Source: Argyresthia goedartella
Taxonomy: Eukaryota; Arthropoda; Insecta; Lepidoptera; Argyresthiidae
Length of the DNA stretch: 64,000 nt
Direction: 5' to 3'
NCBI GenBank assembly: GCA_949825045.1
Contig: OX463827.1
Span: 7,524,501-7,588,500 of the forward strand
The notes under the pieces are model-generated. The model was given only the letters and a program-made list of their open reading frames with translations. It was not told where the DNA came from and ran no database searches. The position numbers and the translations under genes were made by a program. Below, in pieces: positions 32,333 through 44,620 of the stretch (position 1 is the first letter of the stretch; each line of letters begins with the position of its first letter).

Positions 32333-35300
32333 TGTTGCGATTAAATATATATTTATATACCTTGATATTTGCCTATGTGCACGTGTCCTGCTATGTTGTA
32401 CCAGGGCCACAGTATCCTCCAACAAAAGGTGCTGTGTGGCCAAAACCACAACAACAAACGAAATCGGGGAATATTTCATCGGTGGACGTAGAAGTTTTTA
32501 AGTTTGTAGTGAGTACACCAAATATATTGTATGCAAACATATTATATTGAATCCAGATACCGAAAACATTTTAAGATTTTATTTTAAAAACATCTTGTTA
32601 AAACTAGTGATATAAGTCATACTGTTCTTGTCAACAAGTAGTCCCTAGATACATGAACGACACGATAAGAACTCGCACACAAATAAACTTGACTTATTTG
32701 TTACTTGTAATCCATCAAATATCGTGAAGGCACTGGATGCATTATTTATGAGTTCTAACTGATCTATGTAATTCGAATGTTTGTTACAGCTCTCAAACAC
32801 GGACCATAGTTGCAATATCTTATCAAGGGCTATTCGCAGTTATGAAAAACACTTGAAAAGTATGGATAAACGAACTCTTCAAATGACCCAGCAGCAACCT
32901 AAAGACTATAAAGTTATGTCTATAAAACAAGCAACAATTGTGCTGACGGAGCCGTGCAACGATAATGTATTGCCGTATTTTGGAATGGATGAGAATTGTA
33001 AGTCTCTACAATACTACTAGCATAGCATATTGCAATAATGACCTGATAGATAAGCTGATGCTCTTGACCACTCCTATGACCCACGGAGAGACTTATAGCA
33101 AAAATAACGTTAAGTAACTTGATTTAAAAAGGTGGTACACGAAGAGACCGAACCACCATCGGTCGGTTTGAACAAAATTATCTAATGTGTGTTATTATCT
33201 GTGTCAGTAAAAGTCGATAAAAGCTACATAACACCAAATAGGTATCTGTGGTTATCTTAACACATTAACGTGTATATGGGTTGTGTATGAAAAGATAATG
33301 CTATTAAGAATTAACTGTACAATATCTTACAGGGGTAGGTAATATCCCATTCTAAAAAGTCAGTTATTATGCGGCTGTTCTTTTTCCAGATACACTCACT
33401 GTAACTCATCAAATAGAGATAAAGAGTAATTCGGTATGGGGCATCTTAAGAGGCATTGAGACTATGTTGCAGCTGGTCTATACAGAGAAGCAAGGGGTTA
33501 GTTATGTATAATAATCAAAATGATAAATTCTTTACTGAAACTCTTTATTCGGCTTTCATGCTTCATCCGCCATACCCAACATTCGCTTCCATACATCAAT
33601 GTCGGACTCAACACTCCATTATGAATCCCCAAACGTGCCTTTTGGGTCACCATTTGGCTACTCATCAAGGATTGTGGATGATGTTGTAATATATAATGAA
33701 AATAAGTATAAAAAACTAATCTATTTTTCAGTCAAATGCACGCCATGTCGTAAACCATACAACAATCAAGGACTGGCCAACATATGCTCACCGAGGTCTT
33801 CTTATCGATACGTCAAGACATTATTTATCGGTAGCTAACATATTAAAAACATTGAAGGCAATGGCGATAAACAAAATGAATGTTCTTCACTGGCACATTG
33901 TTGATGACCAAAGCTTCCCTTACCAGAGTGAGATATTTCCCGAGTTAAGGTAAGTATTATTATTATTAAGTATTTAAGATTGAAAATGCTTTTCTGCTTT
34001 TATTTTAATGTGAGAATCACCTTTTAAGATGCTGAAGTTATCTTCAGGCAAAGACTAATCTACTACAGAGTGAGGTTTTGCCCCCTTACTTTGATAATTT
34101 CAGTTTGGAAATAACTACATATTTGTAATCTACCAAATTAAAAGAGACATAAGAGGGTAACATGAATTAATATGCTAAGACTTAGACGTATAATGAAATC
34201 AATAACCGGGTGAACTTGGGGTTATCCAATAGTGAGCTAACGCAGCAATATTTTTTGTTAGTTTAATAAATATGATTACTGTATGTATGTATTCATTTAT
34301 CAACAGCGGTAAGGGGGCATACGATGCGTCTATGGTTTACAGTAAAGCCGACATTCAAAAGATTATTGAATATGGGCGAGACCGCGGTATTCGAGTTATA
34401 CCCGAATTAGATGTACCCGGTAAGTTAAACACGTAATCACATGAAGCCCAGAAGCATTGAACTATACGCTGCATTTTGACGTGCCAAAAACTAAGTATAT
34501 ATGAACACCTTATGAACAGAAAAGTATTTTTTTGTCCCTGGCTTGAATTTCTTGTTGCTCTTGCAAGCATTCTTTGGAGTTACAACATCCTTGTAGTCTA
34601 GCCGCAATATACTATTTCAACATTCTCCCAGGTCACACAAGGTCTTGGGGCGTCGCATATCCCAACATTTTGACAGAATGCTACAAAAATAACAAAGTGG
34701 TGGCACTTGGTCCAATGAATCCCATCAAGACAGAAACATATAAACTTCTAAGGGAACTGTTTCGAGAGGCGCAGGAGTGGTTTCCGGATATTTTTTTCCA
34801 TATTGGAGGGGATGAAGTTGAAATGAAGTGTTGGTAAGTTAATAAAACATTTCTTCTTGCACTTGCAAGCTCCACGATCACTGGGCGAGTCTTGTTATTT
34901 GTTAAATAATTCACAATCAAAATAAAACTAGTTTTTATCTTAATGTACTTATTTACATTAACTTCTTCATCTATTTAAATATCATCATTTGAAACTAGCT
35001 TGTAAAGGTATCTCTATGTTTTTTTTTTACACCACTTTCTCGATAATGCCACATTCTATATTATACACAGTCAGGTCATAAGTTCTGTCACACAATAAAA
35101 ACTTTTGAATTTAGAACGCTGGCCACAAAAAAGTTTATTGAATTCGAATTTCGAATTTTTCATGAAAATAAAAATGTGTACTTTTTAGAATTTTCCTCGT
35201 TTTTAAATATGGAGTGGACACTTAAAGAAGACCGTGTTGTAGTTATTGCATTGCATCATTGCGGTAACGCGCCAATTCATATTTTCGACTTACTGAAAAG

Positions 35301-38172
35301 TTTATCGTACCATAAAACGATACAATGAAGACTCTAGTGTAGATGACAGGTCAAGAAGTGGTCGCCCTCGCTCAACAGAGCTGGACTCCAGCAGTGATAA
35401 AAGCTGTGAAGGCGCGAATTCAAAGAAATCCCATACGTAAGCAGAAACTGTTGGCCCTTCAGATGGGGTTAAGCAGGACCACGGTGAAAAGGGTGTTAAA
35501 AGAAGACTTAGGGCTTAGGCCATATCGAAGATAAACAGGACATCGTTTGGACGCTCGTTTAATGGACCTGAGACTGAAGAGATGCCGCGCTTTGTTGAAG
35601 CGGTACGCGGGAAAAAAGCATCGGGAAATTCTTTTTTCGGATGAAAAAATTTTCACCGTGGAAGAGAGCTACAACAAACAAAATGATAAGGTATACGCAC
35701 ACAGCAGTGAAGAAGCGAGCAACCGTATTCCGCGTGTCCAACGATGTCATTTTCCATCCTCGCTCATGGTTTGGTTGGGAGTCTCTTATTGGGGCTTAAC
35801 TGAGGTACATTTTGTGAGAAAGGCGTAAAAACGAATGCAGTTGTGTATCAAAATACAGTCCTCAAGAACCTTGTGGAACCTGTTTCTCATACCATGTTTA
35901 ATAACAGGCACTGGGTATTCCAACAAGATTCTGCGCCAGCTCATAGAGCGAAAAGCTCACAAGACTGGCTGGCGCGTGAAATCGACTTCATCCGGCACGA
36001 AGACTGGCCCTCCTCCAGTCCAGATTTGAGTCCGTTAGATTACAAGATATGGCAACACATGGAGGAAAAGGCCTGCTCAAAGCCTCATCCTGATTTGGAG
36101 TCACTCAAGGCATCCTTGATTAAGGCAGCCGCCGATATTGACATGGACCTCGTTCGTGCTGCGACAGACGACTGGCCGCGCAGAATAAAGGCCTGTATTC
36201 AAAATCGCGGGGGTCATTTCGAATAAACTTTAGCATCATAAGAATCTATGTTTTATTAAGTTCATTTTGCTATATAAATGTTTACATAAATAATAAACAT
36301 GTCTAAATTATTTCATATTGCACATGTGACAGAATTTATGACCTGACTATGTATTATATCAAATCAAATCAAATGGCGGCGGGGTGGGGGCGGCGCCGAC
36401 CTTATACTTCTCCCACAGTGGTACAATGTAGAGAAGAGGCAAAAAATGACGTTTGCTATGTATATGTAAATATCTACAGTAATAAAGTATGTTGGCCACT
36501 GGAATAGAACACATTAATTATTAATCAAAATACGCTGCAATATAAACGCTGCAGTGAAACTGCAAAAATTCTATAAAAACAAGATATGATTGGACTCACG
36601 TATCAAACATAAATTTAAATTTTACTTTAATAAATTCTATTTTAGTAGCCTTGCTATTTAAAGTCTCACAGGGGGTGAGAAAAGTAGTCCAAAGTTCTCA
36701 AGATAAAATCTGTTTTTGCCTTAGGCGCACTTGAACACCTCACTGCACTCAGGACTGAGTCACAATTCGCAAGCGAACGGGAGTTAAATCTGGAGACTTT
36801 CGTTACGTGGAGGATTCAAAACCATGCCCGTGGCATAAAATAATGCTTTATCTCGTTGGTGTATAATCTATTATTTAATTACAGGTCGTCCAATCCAAAA
36901 CTTTTGGAATTCATGAATAATAACAATATGACCTCACCAAAGCAGTTGCACGCTTTCTTTATGAAGAGAGCTATTTCACTGCTAAAAAATGACAGTATTC
37001 CTATAGTTTGGCAAGTAAGTTTTCATTTCGACGTTGGCTATTCATATCCAGTACATTTCAAAATAATTAATTATCACAGTGAAGCACGAAATCCTGTTTT
37101 ACCAACACGCTCTACGGAACGAAGATTTATTTTTCTTCAGTCTTCAAAAATAATTATTTCGACAATTTTTCAGGAAGTATTTGAGGATGGCGTTCCATTA
37201 AAGAAGGAAACATTAGTTCAAGTTTGGAAAAGCTTTGGTACTCCTGCAAATATCGTTATGGAAGAGGTTCTGTTTATTTTATTGTTTCGTTATATTAGTG
37301 TCTTAATCATTGCATGAGCATCGAATGATTATCATGAACTCCAGTATCAACTCAAATAATATTTCATCAGATTCTGAGAAACGGCCACCGAGTCTTGTTC
37401 TCAGCATCGTGGTATTTAGACCGCCTTTTGACTGGTGGCGACTGGGAGAAGTACTACAACGTTGATCCTCGGACAATGATCGCAAATGAGACCCTTGCTG
37501 AGGGGATTGTTGGGGGAGAAGCCTGCATGTGGGGGGAAACTGTGGATGACAGAAACTTCATGAGCCGGTTTGTATTTTATTTTCACTAATTTATTGATTT
37601 CAAGACCAACCGTTTTTCGTGGGTGTATAGATACATTTTCCGAAATGATATGTTCATTGTTTTTTTTTGCTATTCGCTTTTTTCCCACGATTTATTTATT
37701 ATTATACGTTTTTTTACTAGTAGTATGATTTCAACACGCTCTGACTTGTTCTGTTTCTTTTTACCAGACATTTATTTTCTAAATCCATATTTTTCATATA
37801 CATAATGTTATACCGATATATTAATTTTCGAGGTGCTTATTTCCTCATACATTGTGTACTTGATTTACATACGCGAATGGAAAAAAAATAAAAGGAAAAT
37901 AGTATTTCGGAAAATTTATCTTTACTCGCCCCAGTCTGTATTAAAGATAAAAAAGTTTAATTTGCAGTGTTTGGCCTCGAGCTAGTGCAGTAGCGGAGAG
38001 ATTGTGGACGGGCGCTGACAAAAAGACCGATCAATATTACTATAGGATTAATAGTTATCCTGAAGCTTATATGAAAGAAGTTAGAAGTCGGCTGGAGGAG
38101 CATACTTGTCGCATGATCAGACGTGGCATCAATGCGCAACCTCCCACTGGACCTGGTTTCTGCGTAGTTTAG
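32332..38172 (+). CDS. Beta-N-acetylhexosaminidase (GH20), copy 1, 10 exons
   Basis: This gene encodes a lysosomal-type hexosaminidase that removes terminal N-acetylglucosamine/galactosamine from glycoconjugates. Exons: 32332-32508, 32790-32997, 33390-33496, 33732-33949, 34307-34419, 34632-34833, 36885-37014, 37174-37266, 37371-37567, 37968-38172. The joined frame is 1650 bases, 549 residues plus TAG, with no internal stop, and phases match at every junction. Residues 1-20 are a signal peptide ([13 protein letters not shown]). GAVWPKP opens the N-terminal domain. GH20 motifs: [38 protein letters not shown], catalytic Asp335-Glu336 in [27 protein letters not shown] and AVAERLW. PELDVPGHT and the C-terminal [15 protein letters not shown] favour HEXA/HEXB-like enzymes over chitinolytic ones. 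N-glycosylation sequons include NIS47 and NHT. Intron 6 holds a mariner. Intron 8 has a weak donor (GTTCTG). Confidence 0.93.
35066..36351 (+). mobile_element. maT-like mariner in hexosaminidase intron 6, copy 1
   Basis: The transposon is flanked by TA (35064-35065 and 36352-36353). Terminal inverted repeats match over about 26 bases (AGTCAGGTCATAAGTTCTGT against the inverse of ACAGAATTTATGACCTGACT). The plus-strand transposase is broken. The N-terminal helix-turn-helix part has a 23-base deletion near 35300 and a 4-base change near 35373. A TAA follows YRR (35532-35534). A one-base loss in a T run lies near 35813. The catalytic triad is seen as [15 protein letters not shown] and [13 protein letters not shown], with 36 residues between the last two Asp, close to the DD37D maT type. 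It sits sense to the host gene and is spliced out with intron 6. Confidence 0.92.
36355..36520 (+). repeat. Short dispersed repeat downstream of mariner
   Basis: The block TTCTCCCACAGTGGTACAAT, with GTAAATATCTACAGTA and AATAAAG, recurs at about 47898-47985 (with TGGTCCAATGTAGAT) and inverted in part near 38700-38730. It looks like the 3' untranslated end of a LINE, which fits its position after the Jockey remnant at 47757. It is preceded here by AAATC repeats and a GC-rich patch. Confidence 0.45.
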
Positions 38173-38299
38173 ATTAACAGCTAATCATGGTTGTGATATA
38201 TTGTTTTCATTAATCAAAAGACAAAACTTCTTTATTAAAGAAAATGCATATAAAAGTAGCCTGTTCATGTCTCCACCGAAGGGCACAGGGTTTAACTCA

Positions 38300-38380
38300 G
38301 ATACGAGTTAGATTGAGCCATTCTCCACCACGCTGGCTCTTGGGCCACTGAAACATATTTACGACTAATACCATTGAGTA
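38300..38380 (-). repeat. SINE body fragment
   Basis: The minus strand contains GAGCCAGCGTGGTGGAGAAT, the conserved body of the SINE seen at 14866-15196. The tRNA head is absent. The copy-2 equivalent is at about 59056-59130. Confidence 0.5.
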
Positions 38381-38404
38381 TCAGTTGCGCTTTCTTATTG
38401 ACGA

Positions 38405-38645
38405 CCCGAATGGCTGAGTCGGCAGTGACCCTGCCTACGAAGCCAAGGGTCCCGAGCTCGAGTCCCGCTGGGGACAAATATTTATTTGATGAGATCGGAT
38501 GTTTATACCCTAGTCATGGTTGTTTATCTATCTAAGTATAATATTTATCTATATAAGTATGTCTATCGTTGTCTAGTACCCAAGATACAGGAAATCCTAG
38601 TTTGGGGCTAGATCAATGTGTGTAAATAGTGTCCAAGGAATTATT
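38405..38645 (+). mobile_element. tRNA-derived SINE (A box GGCTGAGTCGG), copy 1
   Basis: The head CGAATGGCTGAGTCGGCAGT holds a good A box. GAGCTCGAGTCCCGC is the B box (about 38455). The body then runs GATGTTTATACCCTAGTCAT to GATCAATGTGTGTAAATAGT. Copies lie at 59158-59395 (duplicated) and, inverted, at about 50370-50610. Three copies with the same limits support a SINE. Confidence 0.75.
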
Positions 38646-38937
38646 ATTATGTATTATTACTGTATATATTTAGCCATACTAATTTAACGTCGTTTTATTG
38701 CCTCTTCTCTATATTGGACCACTGTGCGCTTGTCTGACTACATTATTATGGTTACATATATGTATTTACTATAATATTTCGTATATATGTATTGCGCTTA
38801 GCAATATAAAATACAAACAAACAGAAAATTCATGTACAAAGGAAAGCTATTAATGGATATATGTCAAGGATATATATAAAATTAATGTTTTAATAACTTC
38901 TTGCTATCCGTGGGTATAACCGTGCCTCTGCCGACCT

Positions 38938-39200
38938 GGGGCCCAATTCCGGTACACAATTACAGCTCCATGACAATTACATTACGATTACAGTCAACTT
39001 TAGATATCCAATATCTGACGATTTTGTGATCCCATTCCCTTTGTTGATTAACAAAATTATTGTGCTTACCAATTAACTTAATTTTTACCATAATTGCCTA
39101 AAAAAATATTCTCCGAACGCCAAATATTGGATACCTAAAGTTGACCGTAATCGTAATGTAATTGTCATGGAGCTGTCATTGTGTACCGGAATTGGGCCCC
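38938..39200. mobile_element. Fold-back MITE with ~80-bp inverted ends, copy 1
   Basis: This 263-bp element begins GGGGCCCAATTCCGGTACAC, and its right end is the inverse (GTGTACCGGAATTGGGCCCC). The arms match for about 80 bases (through GACAATTACATTACGATTAC and the TATCCAATATC region) with a few differences. It has no coding capacity. The same element sits at 59691-59953 in the second copy. No clear target duplication was found. Confidence 0.85.
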
Positions 39201-39534
39201 TGTACGAAAAAAGGCGTGAAGAATTTGTGTTTGTATAGTTACTATTCTGCCTGAAGAAGAATTCTGAAGAAGTTAGATTTTAGTTAGTTAAGTGGGGAAA
39301 CTGCAACCCGCCTATTCTTATTATATTATTATAAGAAACTAGCTGATGCACACAACTTCACCTGCCTGTTTCTAGGAATTATCATTTACCGAGATAACGT
39401 TACACTCCGTCTGGTGCAGTCGCACAAAAAGTATCCTTTATGTTATTCTAGCTCTCACAAACTCATCAACTATCTCATTCTACTTTAGGGGCAAACATAC
39501 AAACATCTAAATATCGCTTCTTTCACATTTATAA

Positions 39535-40025
39535 TATAAGTGGGATTGCGGTTGTGTTATCAACATGCAAACATATCTGGTAGTTACTCGTATATATTGT
39601 TTGTGCCAGAACTTTAAGAACTAGGAAGGCAGCCAATATAACGACGTAATTAATATGTAAAGATCGTTTGTGCTCATCCCAAGGGCAACTGGTCATATTG
39701 CCACCACACACGACCCCCCATGCCGTTGTTGAGGCTTCTGTGTATATCTCCATGGAAAATTCATCATCAGCCCTTGTCATCCTACTGCTGGTCACAGGCC
39801 TGTCCCAAAGCCCGCCTTTCGCTACGGTCACCCGCCAGTCTCGTCCACTGCTTTTCAGCCACCTTAGCAATGTCATCTGACCATCGGGCCGGTGCGTGAT
39901 CTACCCGCTGTCATCGCCTTTTATTTTCCTTACAGGATATCAATATTATATAACCACCCTATGTAGGACCTAAAGATTTAGGTATTGTCATAAAGCTATC
40001 GTAATTTTCGTCATCTTTTTGACCG
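39535..40025 (-). pseudogene. DIRS-like retroelement RNase H fragment, split by RTE tail
   Basis: On the minus strand, 40020-39930 encodes TIPKSLGPT. Then 39765-39535 encodes MEIYTEASTTAWGVVCGGN, SLHINYVVILAAFLVLKVLA and CLHVDNTTAI. The D/E-A-S-x-x-x-W-G, H-I-N and D-N-T-T-A motifs match the RNase H of DIRS-type elements. The block is interrupted by the RTE-like LINE end at about 39760-39925. The related fragment at 48565-48840 lacks that interruption. Confidence 0.65.
39760..39925 (-). mobile_element. RTE-like LINE 3' tail, copy 1
   Basis: The plus strand starts CATCATCAGCCCTTGTCATC and runs to GTCATCTGACCATCGGGCCG. It is the same family end as 14387-14640, 5'-truncated to about 165 bases. 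It splits the DIRS fragment. Confidence 0.7.
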
Positions 40026-40690
40026 AGCGAGCGAAGCGAGCGAAGGGCTCCATTTCAACAAGATAGGAAGCCGATTTTGTTTTCGTCTGTCTCTATGTGT
40101 GTGTCAGTTCCGGTCTAGGGGCCACAGTTTTCAAGCGATCCTCACAAAACTTGGCACACGTGTAACTTGAATTAAAAGTTTTTTTGTCAAAAGCTTTTCT
40201 CGATTTTCCTCTTGGGGGGGGGGGGGGGGGGACTTATGACGTCATTATTTTTTTGTATGTTTTTTTTCTGATACCTTTTTGTGTGTGGTTATCAAATTAA
40301 AGGGCTTCATGAGCCGGTTCTGAAAATATACTACATAATTACCTTTCGGCCGCCTGTTTGCTAAAAATCAAAGAAATATTTTGAAAACATACCAAGTTTG
40401 GACTCCTCGAAGTAGGAAACGGATTAGTAAAGAGGATCTATATAGACCATGAGAGTGAGAGAAATAGACTATAACTATTTTCTGGAAAAGTAGATTGTAT
40501 TTTAAATCGCAAAATGTAGTTTACAAAGTTATTGGTGCGGCTACTTTACTGCTTGGTTTTGATTGAATCTGAAATACTTACCTGTAAATTAGTTCAGAGT
40601 CCCCCTGTTAGCAAGGTCTATTGCCCACAGGGCCACTAGTAAGTTAAGATATTTACATCGCTCTAAATCCTCTAAGAGCCTCTGCTCATA
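40022..40690 (+). repeat. Dispersed-type repeat with GAGCGAGCGAAG motif and G-run
   Basis: It opens with GACCGAGCGAGCGAAGCGAG, a near-palindromic motif, then TTTCGTCTGTCTCTATGTGT and a run of about 20 G residues at 40206-40230. The copy-2 equivalent (60779 onward) has the same text, but the G-run is short and interrupted (GGGGGAGGGGGACGACG). I see no coding content; the family is unknown. Confidence 0.5.
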
Positions 40691-41432
40691 TCTGTCCTTA
40701 TGACAGATCTTAAGGCTGATTCGTCATTTCATAGGCCTATTCCATCCCATAGACTAGAGACGTATATGAAAAATTTATATATAAATTTGCCAGTACCGGA
40801 TATAATGAACAGACCCCGAATAAAATCTATTCTAACTTCTTCAACATTATTCAAACAGAATTCAATACAGTTTTTGAATTAAAGAAAGTCAGTGCCAACA
40901 TCGGTGAATCTAAATTTAATGACTGGGCAATATTTGGAATTTGTAAAAGAAGAGCTATCTTGAATGACCTTTATGAATAAAAAACCTATAACTTTGATAT
41001 AAAATTTCATGAATATGTTAAAAAATATTCCAAAACTTTCAAGTTGGTTTGTAGAACTGCAAAAACTTTACACATTAATAGAAAAATACAAAATTCAAAT
41101 AATAGAATGAAAATGGTTTGGCAAATCATAAACCGTGAAACTGGCAAAGTTATACCAAGGGACAATGATTTCTGCTTAAAGATGATGTTGTTAAATCCAA
41201 CGCTGAGGTAGTTTGAGCTTTTGAAAAATTTTTCACCAATGTACCTTTACTCACAAGAGAGCGTCTAAATTCATCTCCATATGAAGCAGAGACTTTATTA
41301 AAAAACAGCACTAGCATCATTAATGTAGATTTTAAATTTTATCATGTTTATCCCAAGTATTTCATCAAAACGTATAGATTACTTAAACTTAAAAATACTG
41401 AAGACCTGTGGGGTATATCAATCAAAGTCATT
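40690..41432 (+). pseudogene. Decayed Jockey-type LINE, left part (copy 1)
   Basis: Frames with several breaks include FHRPIPSHRLETYMKNLYIN (40730), then SKTFKLVCRTAKTLHINRKI and RMKMVWQIINRETGKVIPRD (41030-41165), the pre-RT linker of a Jockey-group LINE. It is cut at about 41432 by the inserted CR1-like LINE and resumes at 46353. The uninterrupted form is at 61445 onward in the second copy. Confidence 0.75.
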
Positions 41433-41444
41433 AATAATAATAGT

Positions 41445-41465
41445 AATAATAATAATAATAATTCA
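41445..41465. repeat. (AAT)n tail of the CR1-like LINE
   Basis: A short AAT microsatellite at the 3' end of the minus-strand LINE; it serves as its tail. Confidence 0.75.
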
Positions 41466-41744
41466 TTTATTGATTTGTGAGACACAAGTACATCAGGTGT
41501 AATGGTTGAAAAAATATAGCTTCTTTTGTGCTCTACCTAAATAGGCATACAAATCTTATGTCACAAGTAAAACTTTTTAAATAATTTTATAAAAATACAA
41601 TTAAATACAGAATGTCAAAAATTAAAAGATTAAGTTAATATTAAAAAAACAATTTAAATAAATACAAAATTAATGTCAATGATAAAAATATACATGTCAG
41701 CGTGTCAATAATTACAAACTAAATTAATAAATATCTGATCTAAA

Positions 41745-43967
41745 TTACAATTTATCTTCAAAGAACTCTTTCATGTCATAATAGCATTTATTAGTCAGCA
41801 TGTCATATAATTTTCTTTTAAATTGAATAGTATTTAGCGATTTTAGATTATCTGGCAACTTGTTATATATTTTTGGTCCCATGACCACAATGCTTTTTTG
41901 TTTGAAGGCTGTTTTACAGGATTCAATTTTTAGTTTATGTGGATGCCGTATTGTTCTAGAGCTATTTTCATGCGCCTTTGGAAATAGCGACTCGTTTGTT
42001 TTGACAAAGACAGCAACTTCATATACATATAGCCAGGTAAGTGTAAGAATTTTCAGTGCCTTAAAATATGGCTTACAGGTTTCGGTAGATTTTAACTGAC
42101 ACATCGCTCTCAGACATCTTTTTTGGGCTTTAAATATTGTAGTTACTTCAGTGCAATTGCCCCAAAATACAATTCCAAACCGCAGTGTTGAAATTACATA
42201 CCCGTGGAAAGCTGACAGTACGGCGTCTCTACTAACAATTTTTGATAACTTGTATAAGGCGTAGGCAGATTTACTAAGCTTATTGCACGTTACCTCGGCT
42301 TGGTATTTCCAGTTTAAGTTATGATCTATCGTCAAACCTAAAAACTTGGTGACATGTTCTTGCTGGATTGCTACATTATTGTATACCAAGTTTACAGGAG
42401 GTGGATTGGTTTTTTGTGTAAAGTGCATAATTTTAGTTTTGCTTAAGTTAGCCTTTAAACAGTTTGATTCTAGCCATGACATTATTTCTTAGAGAGTTTT
42501 ATTTATTTCGTGTTCGTAATTTTTATTTTCTGATTGTTTTATGACCGCTGTGCTGTCGTCAGCAAAGAGGGTCATAGGGTAGCTTACATTCAGCGGCAAA
42601 TCGTTAATGTAGAGCAAAAAAATCAATGGGCCGAGTATACTGCCTTGCGGGACTCCATGTAGAGACAAGCGGTCATTTGAAGTATATGTTACTTCGTTGT
42701 TTGTCTCTATGCAAATATTTGAGAGTTGAGTTTGTTGTGTTCGCCCGTTTAAATATGATTTTATGAGTTTTAAAGCTGTACCTCTCACTCCATAGAATTC
42801 CATTTTTTGTAGCAAAATTTTGTGATTAACGTAGTCGAATGCTTTTGTCATGTCCATGTAAATAGCCGATACTGGAATTCTAGAATCTACGCATCGTATT
42901 ATATCCGCAAGAAAGTCGTATATTGCGAGATTAATACTTTTTCCTTTTCTGAATCCTTTTTGCTGCTCTACTAATATATTATATTTATCGAGATAGTTGT
43001 AGACCGAATTATAAATAACATTTTCAAATATTTTGGAAATAATTGGAATCTAGGCAATTGGTCTGTAATTGTGAACCGAGTTTTTATCGCCTTTTTTATA
43101 AATAGGCTTAACTATCGTTGTTTTCAATTTTGCAGGGAAAGTCCCGTTAACAATGCATAGATTTATTATGTGGCTTAGATGGGGTGAAATTATTTCATTA
43201 ACGTATTTTATCACGTTAGTGCTAATGTTATCATAGCCTACGCTTGTTTTATTTTTTAATGATTTTATTATTTTGATTATGTCATACGAAATTGTAGGTG
43301 ATATAAATAATGAAGATGGTTGAGAATTGAATTTTAGGTTATATGTCATATGTAGGTCCATAGGTGGAGTTGTTATTTGGTCTATGAAGTGGTCATTAAA
43401 TGTGATTGCAATTTTTATTGGGTCTGTAATCAATGTATTATTATCATCTTTTAGTTTTCTAATGGGTTCCCTGGGTTGATAAGGTTTAGTGCTGTTAATA
43501 ATTTTCCAAGTTGTTTTTGACTTATTAACTGACGTTCTAATTAAATGACTGTTTATAGATTTTTGTGTCAGCTTTATAATTTTTCGTAATCTTTGAGTAT
43601 AAGTTTTTAGAGCAGATTTATTGACTTCACTTGGATTTATCCTATTGTTCCAAAGCAGAGTCCTTTGCCTTTTTTTACATAATTTTATACCTTTTGATAT
43701 TCATCTGACTCTCTTTTCGCAGGAGATTTTAATATATTTTAATGGGAAACATAGCTCATACAGCAAAAGAAAAATGTCAAGAAATCGGTTGTATGCCTCA
43801 TTTGGGTCGTCAGTAGTGTATAAGTCAGTAAATTTCCATTGATTTAGGTACTCTTTGAATTTTTTTAGATTTTCATCACAGTAGTCCCTCCGTTTTATCC
43901 GCCAGAATTTCAGTTTACATGTTTTTTTGACATTGCATTTCAATATTTGAGCTGTATGGTCAGACAA
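41745..43967 (-). pseudogene. CR1-like LINE ORF2: reverse transcriptase part
   Basis: One frame runs from 43967 to 41745 with three stops: TGA at about 43699, TAG at about 43048 and TAA at about 42487. Landmarks in order are SLKNKTSVGYDNISTNVIKY, TIVKPIYKKGDKNSVHNYRP (fingers), YMDMTKAFDYVNHKILL (first Asp, about 42845), GVPQGSILGPLIFLLYINDL (42650) and the active site LFADDSTAV (42570). The thumb follows with KFLGLTIDHNLNWKYQ and the C-terminal FHGYVISTLRFGIVFWGN and KIYNKLPDNLKSLN. All RT catalytic motifs survive, and the frame is intact between stops, which argues for a recent element. The stop codons would each truncate the enzyme. Confidence 0.88.
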
Positions 43968-44086
43968 ACCTAAATCGACGACCTCAGCCTGACAGCAAGT
44001 AGCATCATTGTGAGCAAAATTGTCAATGCATGTTTTGCTTTGTAGTCTTGTGGGCTCATTTATTGCTAAGGTTAAGTTGTGACTTG

Positions 44087-44620
44087 TTAAAATATGGATA
44101 AATTTTGAGAGGTTTTATTTGGCTTCAAAATGTCTATATTAAAGTCACCACAGAGTACAACTGTCTTGTCACGTTTTTTGTTAATTAATTTCAACAACTT
44201 ATTTAATTGTGTGAAGAAAATTTTTAATTCCGTAGCTAACATTTTTGGGACTCTATAGAGACATAGTATTATAAACGCGTAGTCTGTCAGCTCTACTGCA
44301 CAACATTCCATATTACTTGAAATAGAAATGTCCTGCAGCTCTACACTTTTATATTTTATCCCGTTCTTCACAAGTATACATGCACCTCCCCTTTTTACAT
44401 TTTGTCTGGAGTAACATGATGCCAAGTTATAGTTGGGTATGCATAGTTGATCCTCATATCCTGACTCTATAAAATGTTCTGTGCAACAAATTACATCTAT
44501 ACATTTTCCTAATGAATCTAAATTTGATAAATGTACACTTAACAAGTCTGATTTACTTATAAGTCCAGCTATGTTTTGATGTAAGATAGAGATACTGTTA
44601 TAGGCGAAAAAACTCTAGCT
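44087..44620 (-). pseudogene. CR1-like LINE ORF2: endonuclease part
   Basis: This is the N-terminal endonuclease of ORF2 (exonuclease-endonuclease-phosphatase fold). Motifs are CIDVICCTEHFIESG (Glu of the T-E motif), RGGACILVKNGIKY, and VVLCGDFNIDILKPN with the G-D-F-N metal site. The frame is offset by one from the RT part; a frameshift near 44090, followed by about 120 bases containing SDH-type residues (SDHTAQIL near 43960), joins them. The first in-frame Met used here (44545) is probably internal, since the fold normally starts about 20 residues earlier, near 44600. Confidence 0.78.

Noticed and set aside
33456..33838. Frames running through hexosaminidase intron 3 and exon 4 in another phase
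   Set aside because: They contradict the phase-consistent splice model, and the GH20 motifs ([12 protein letters not shown]) lie in the other frame.
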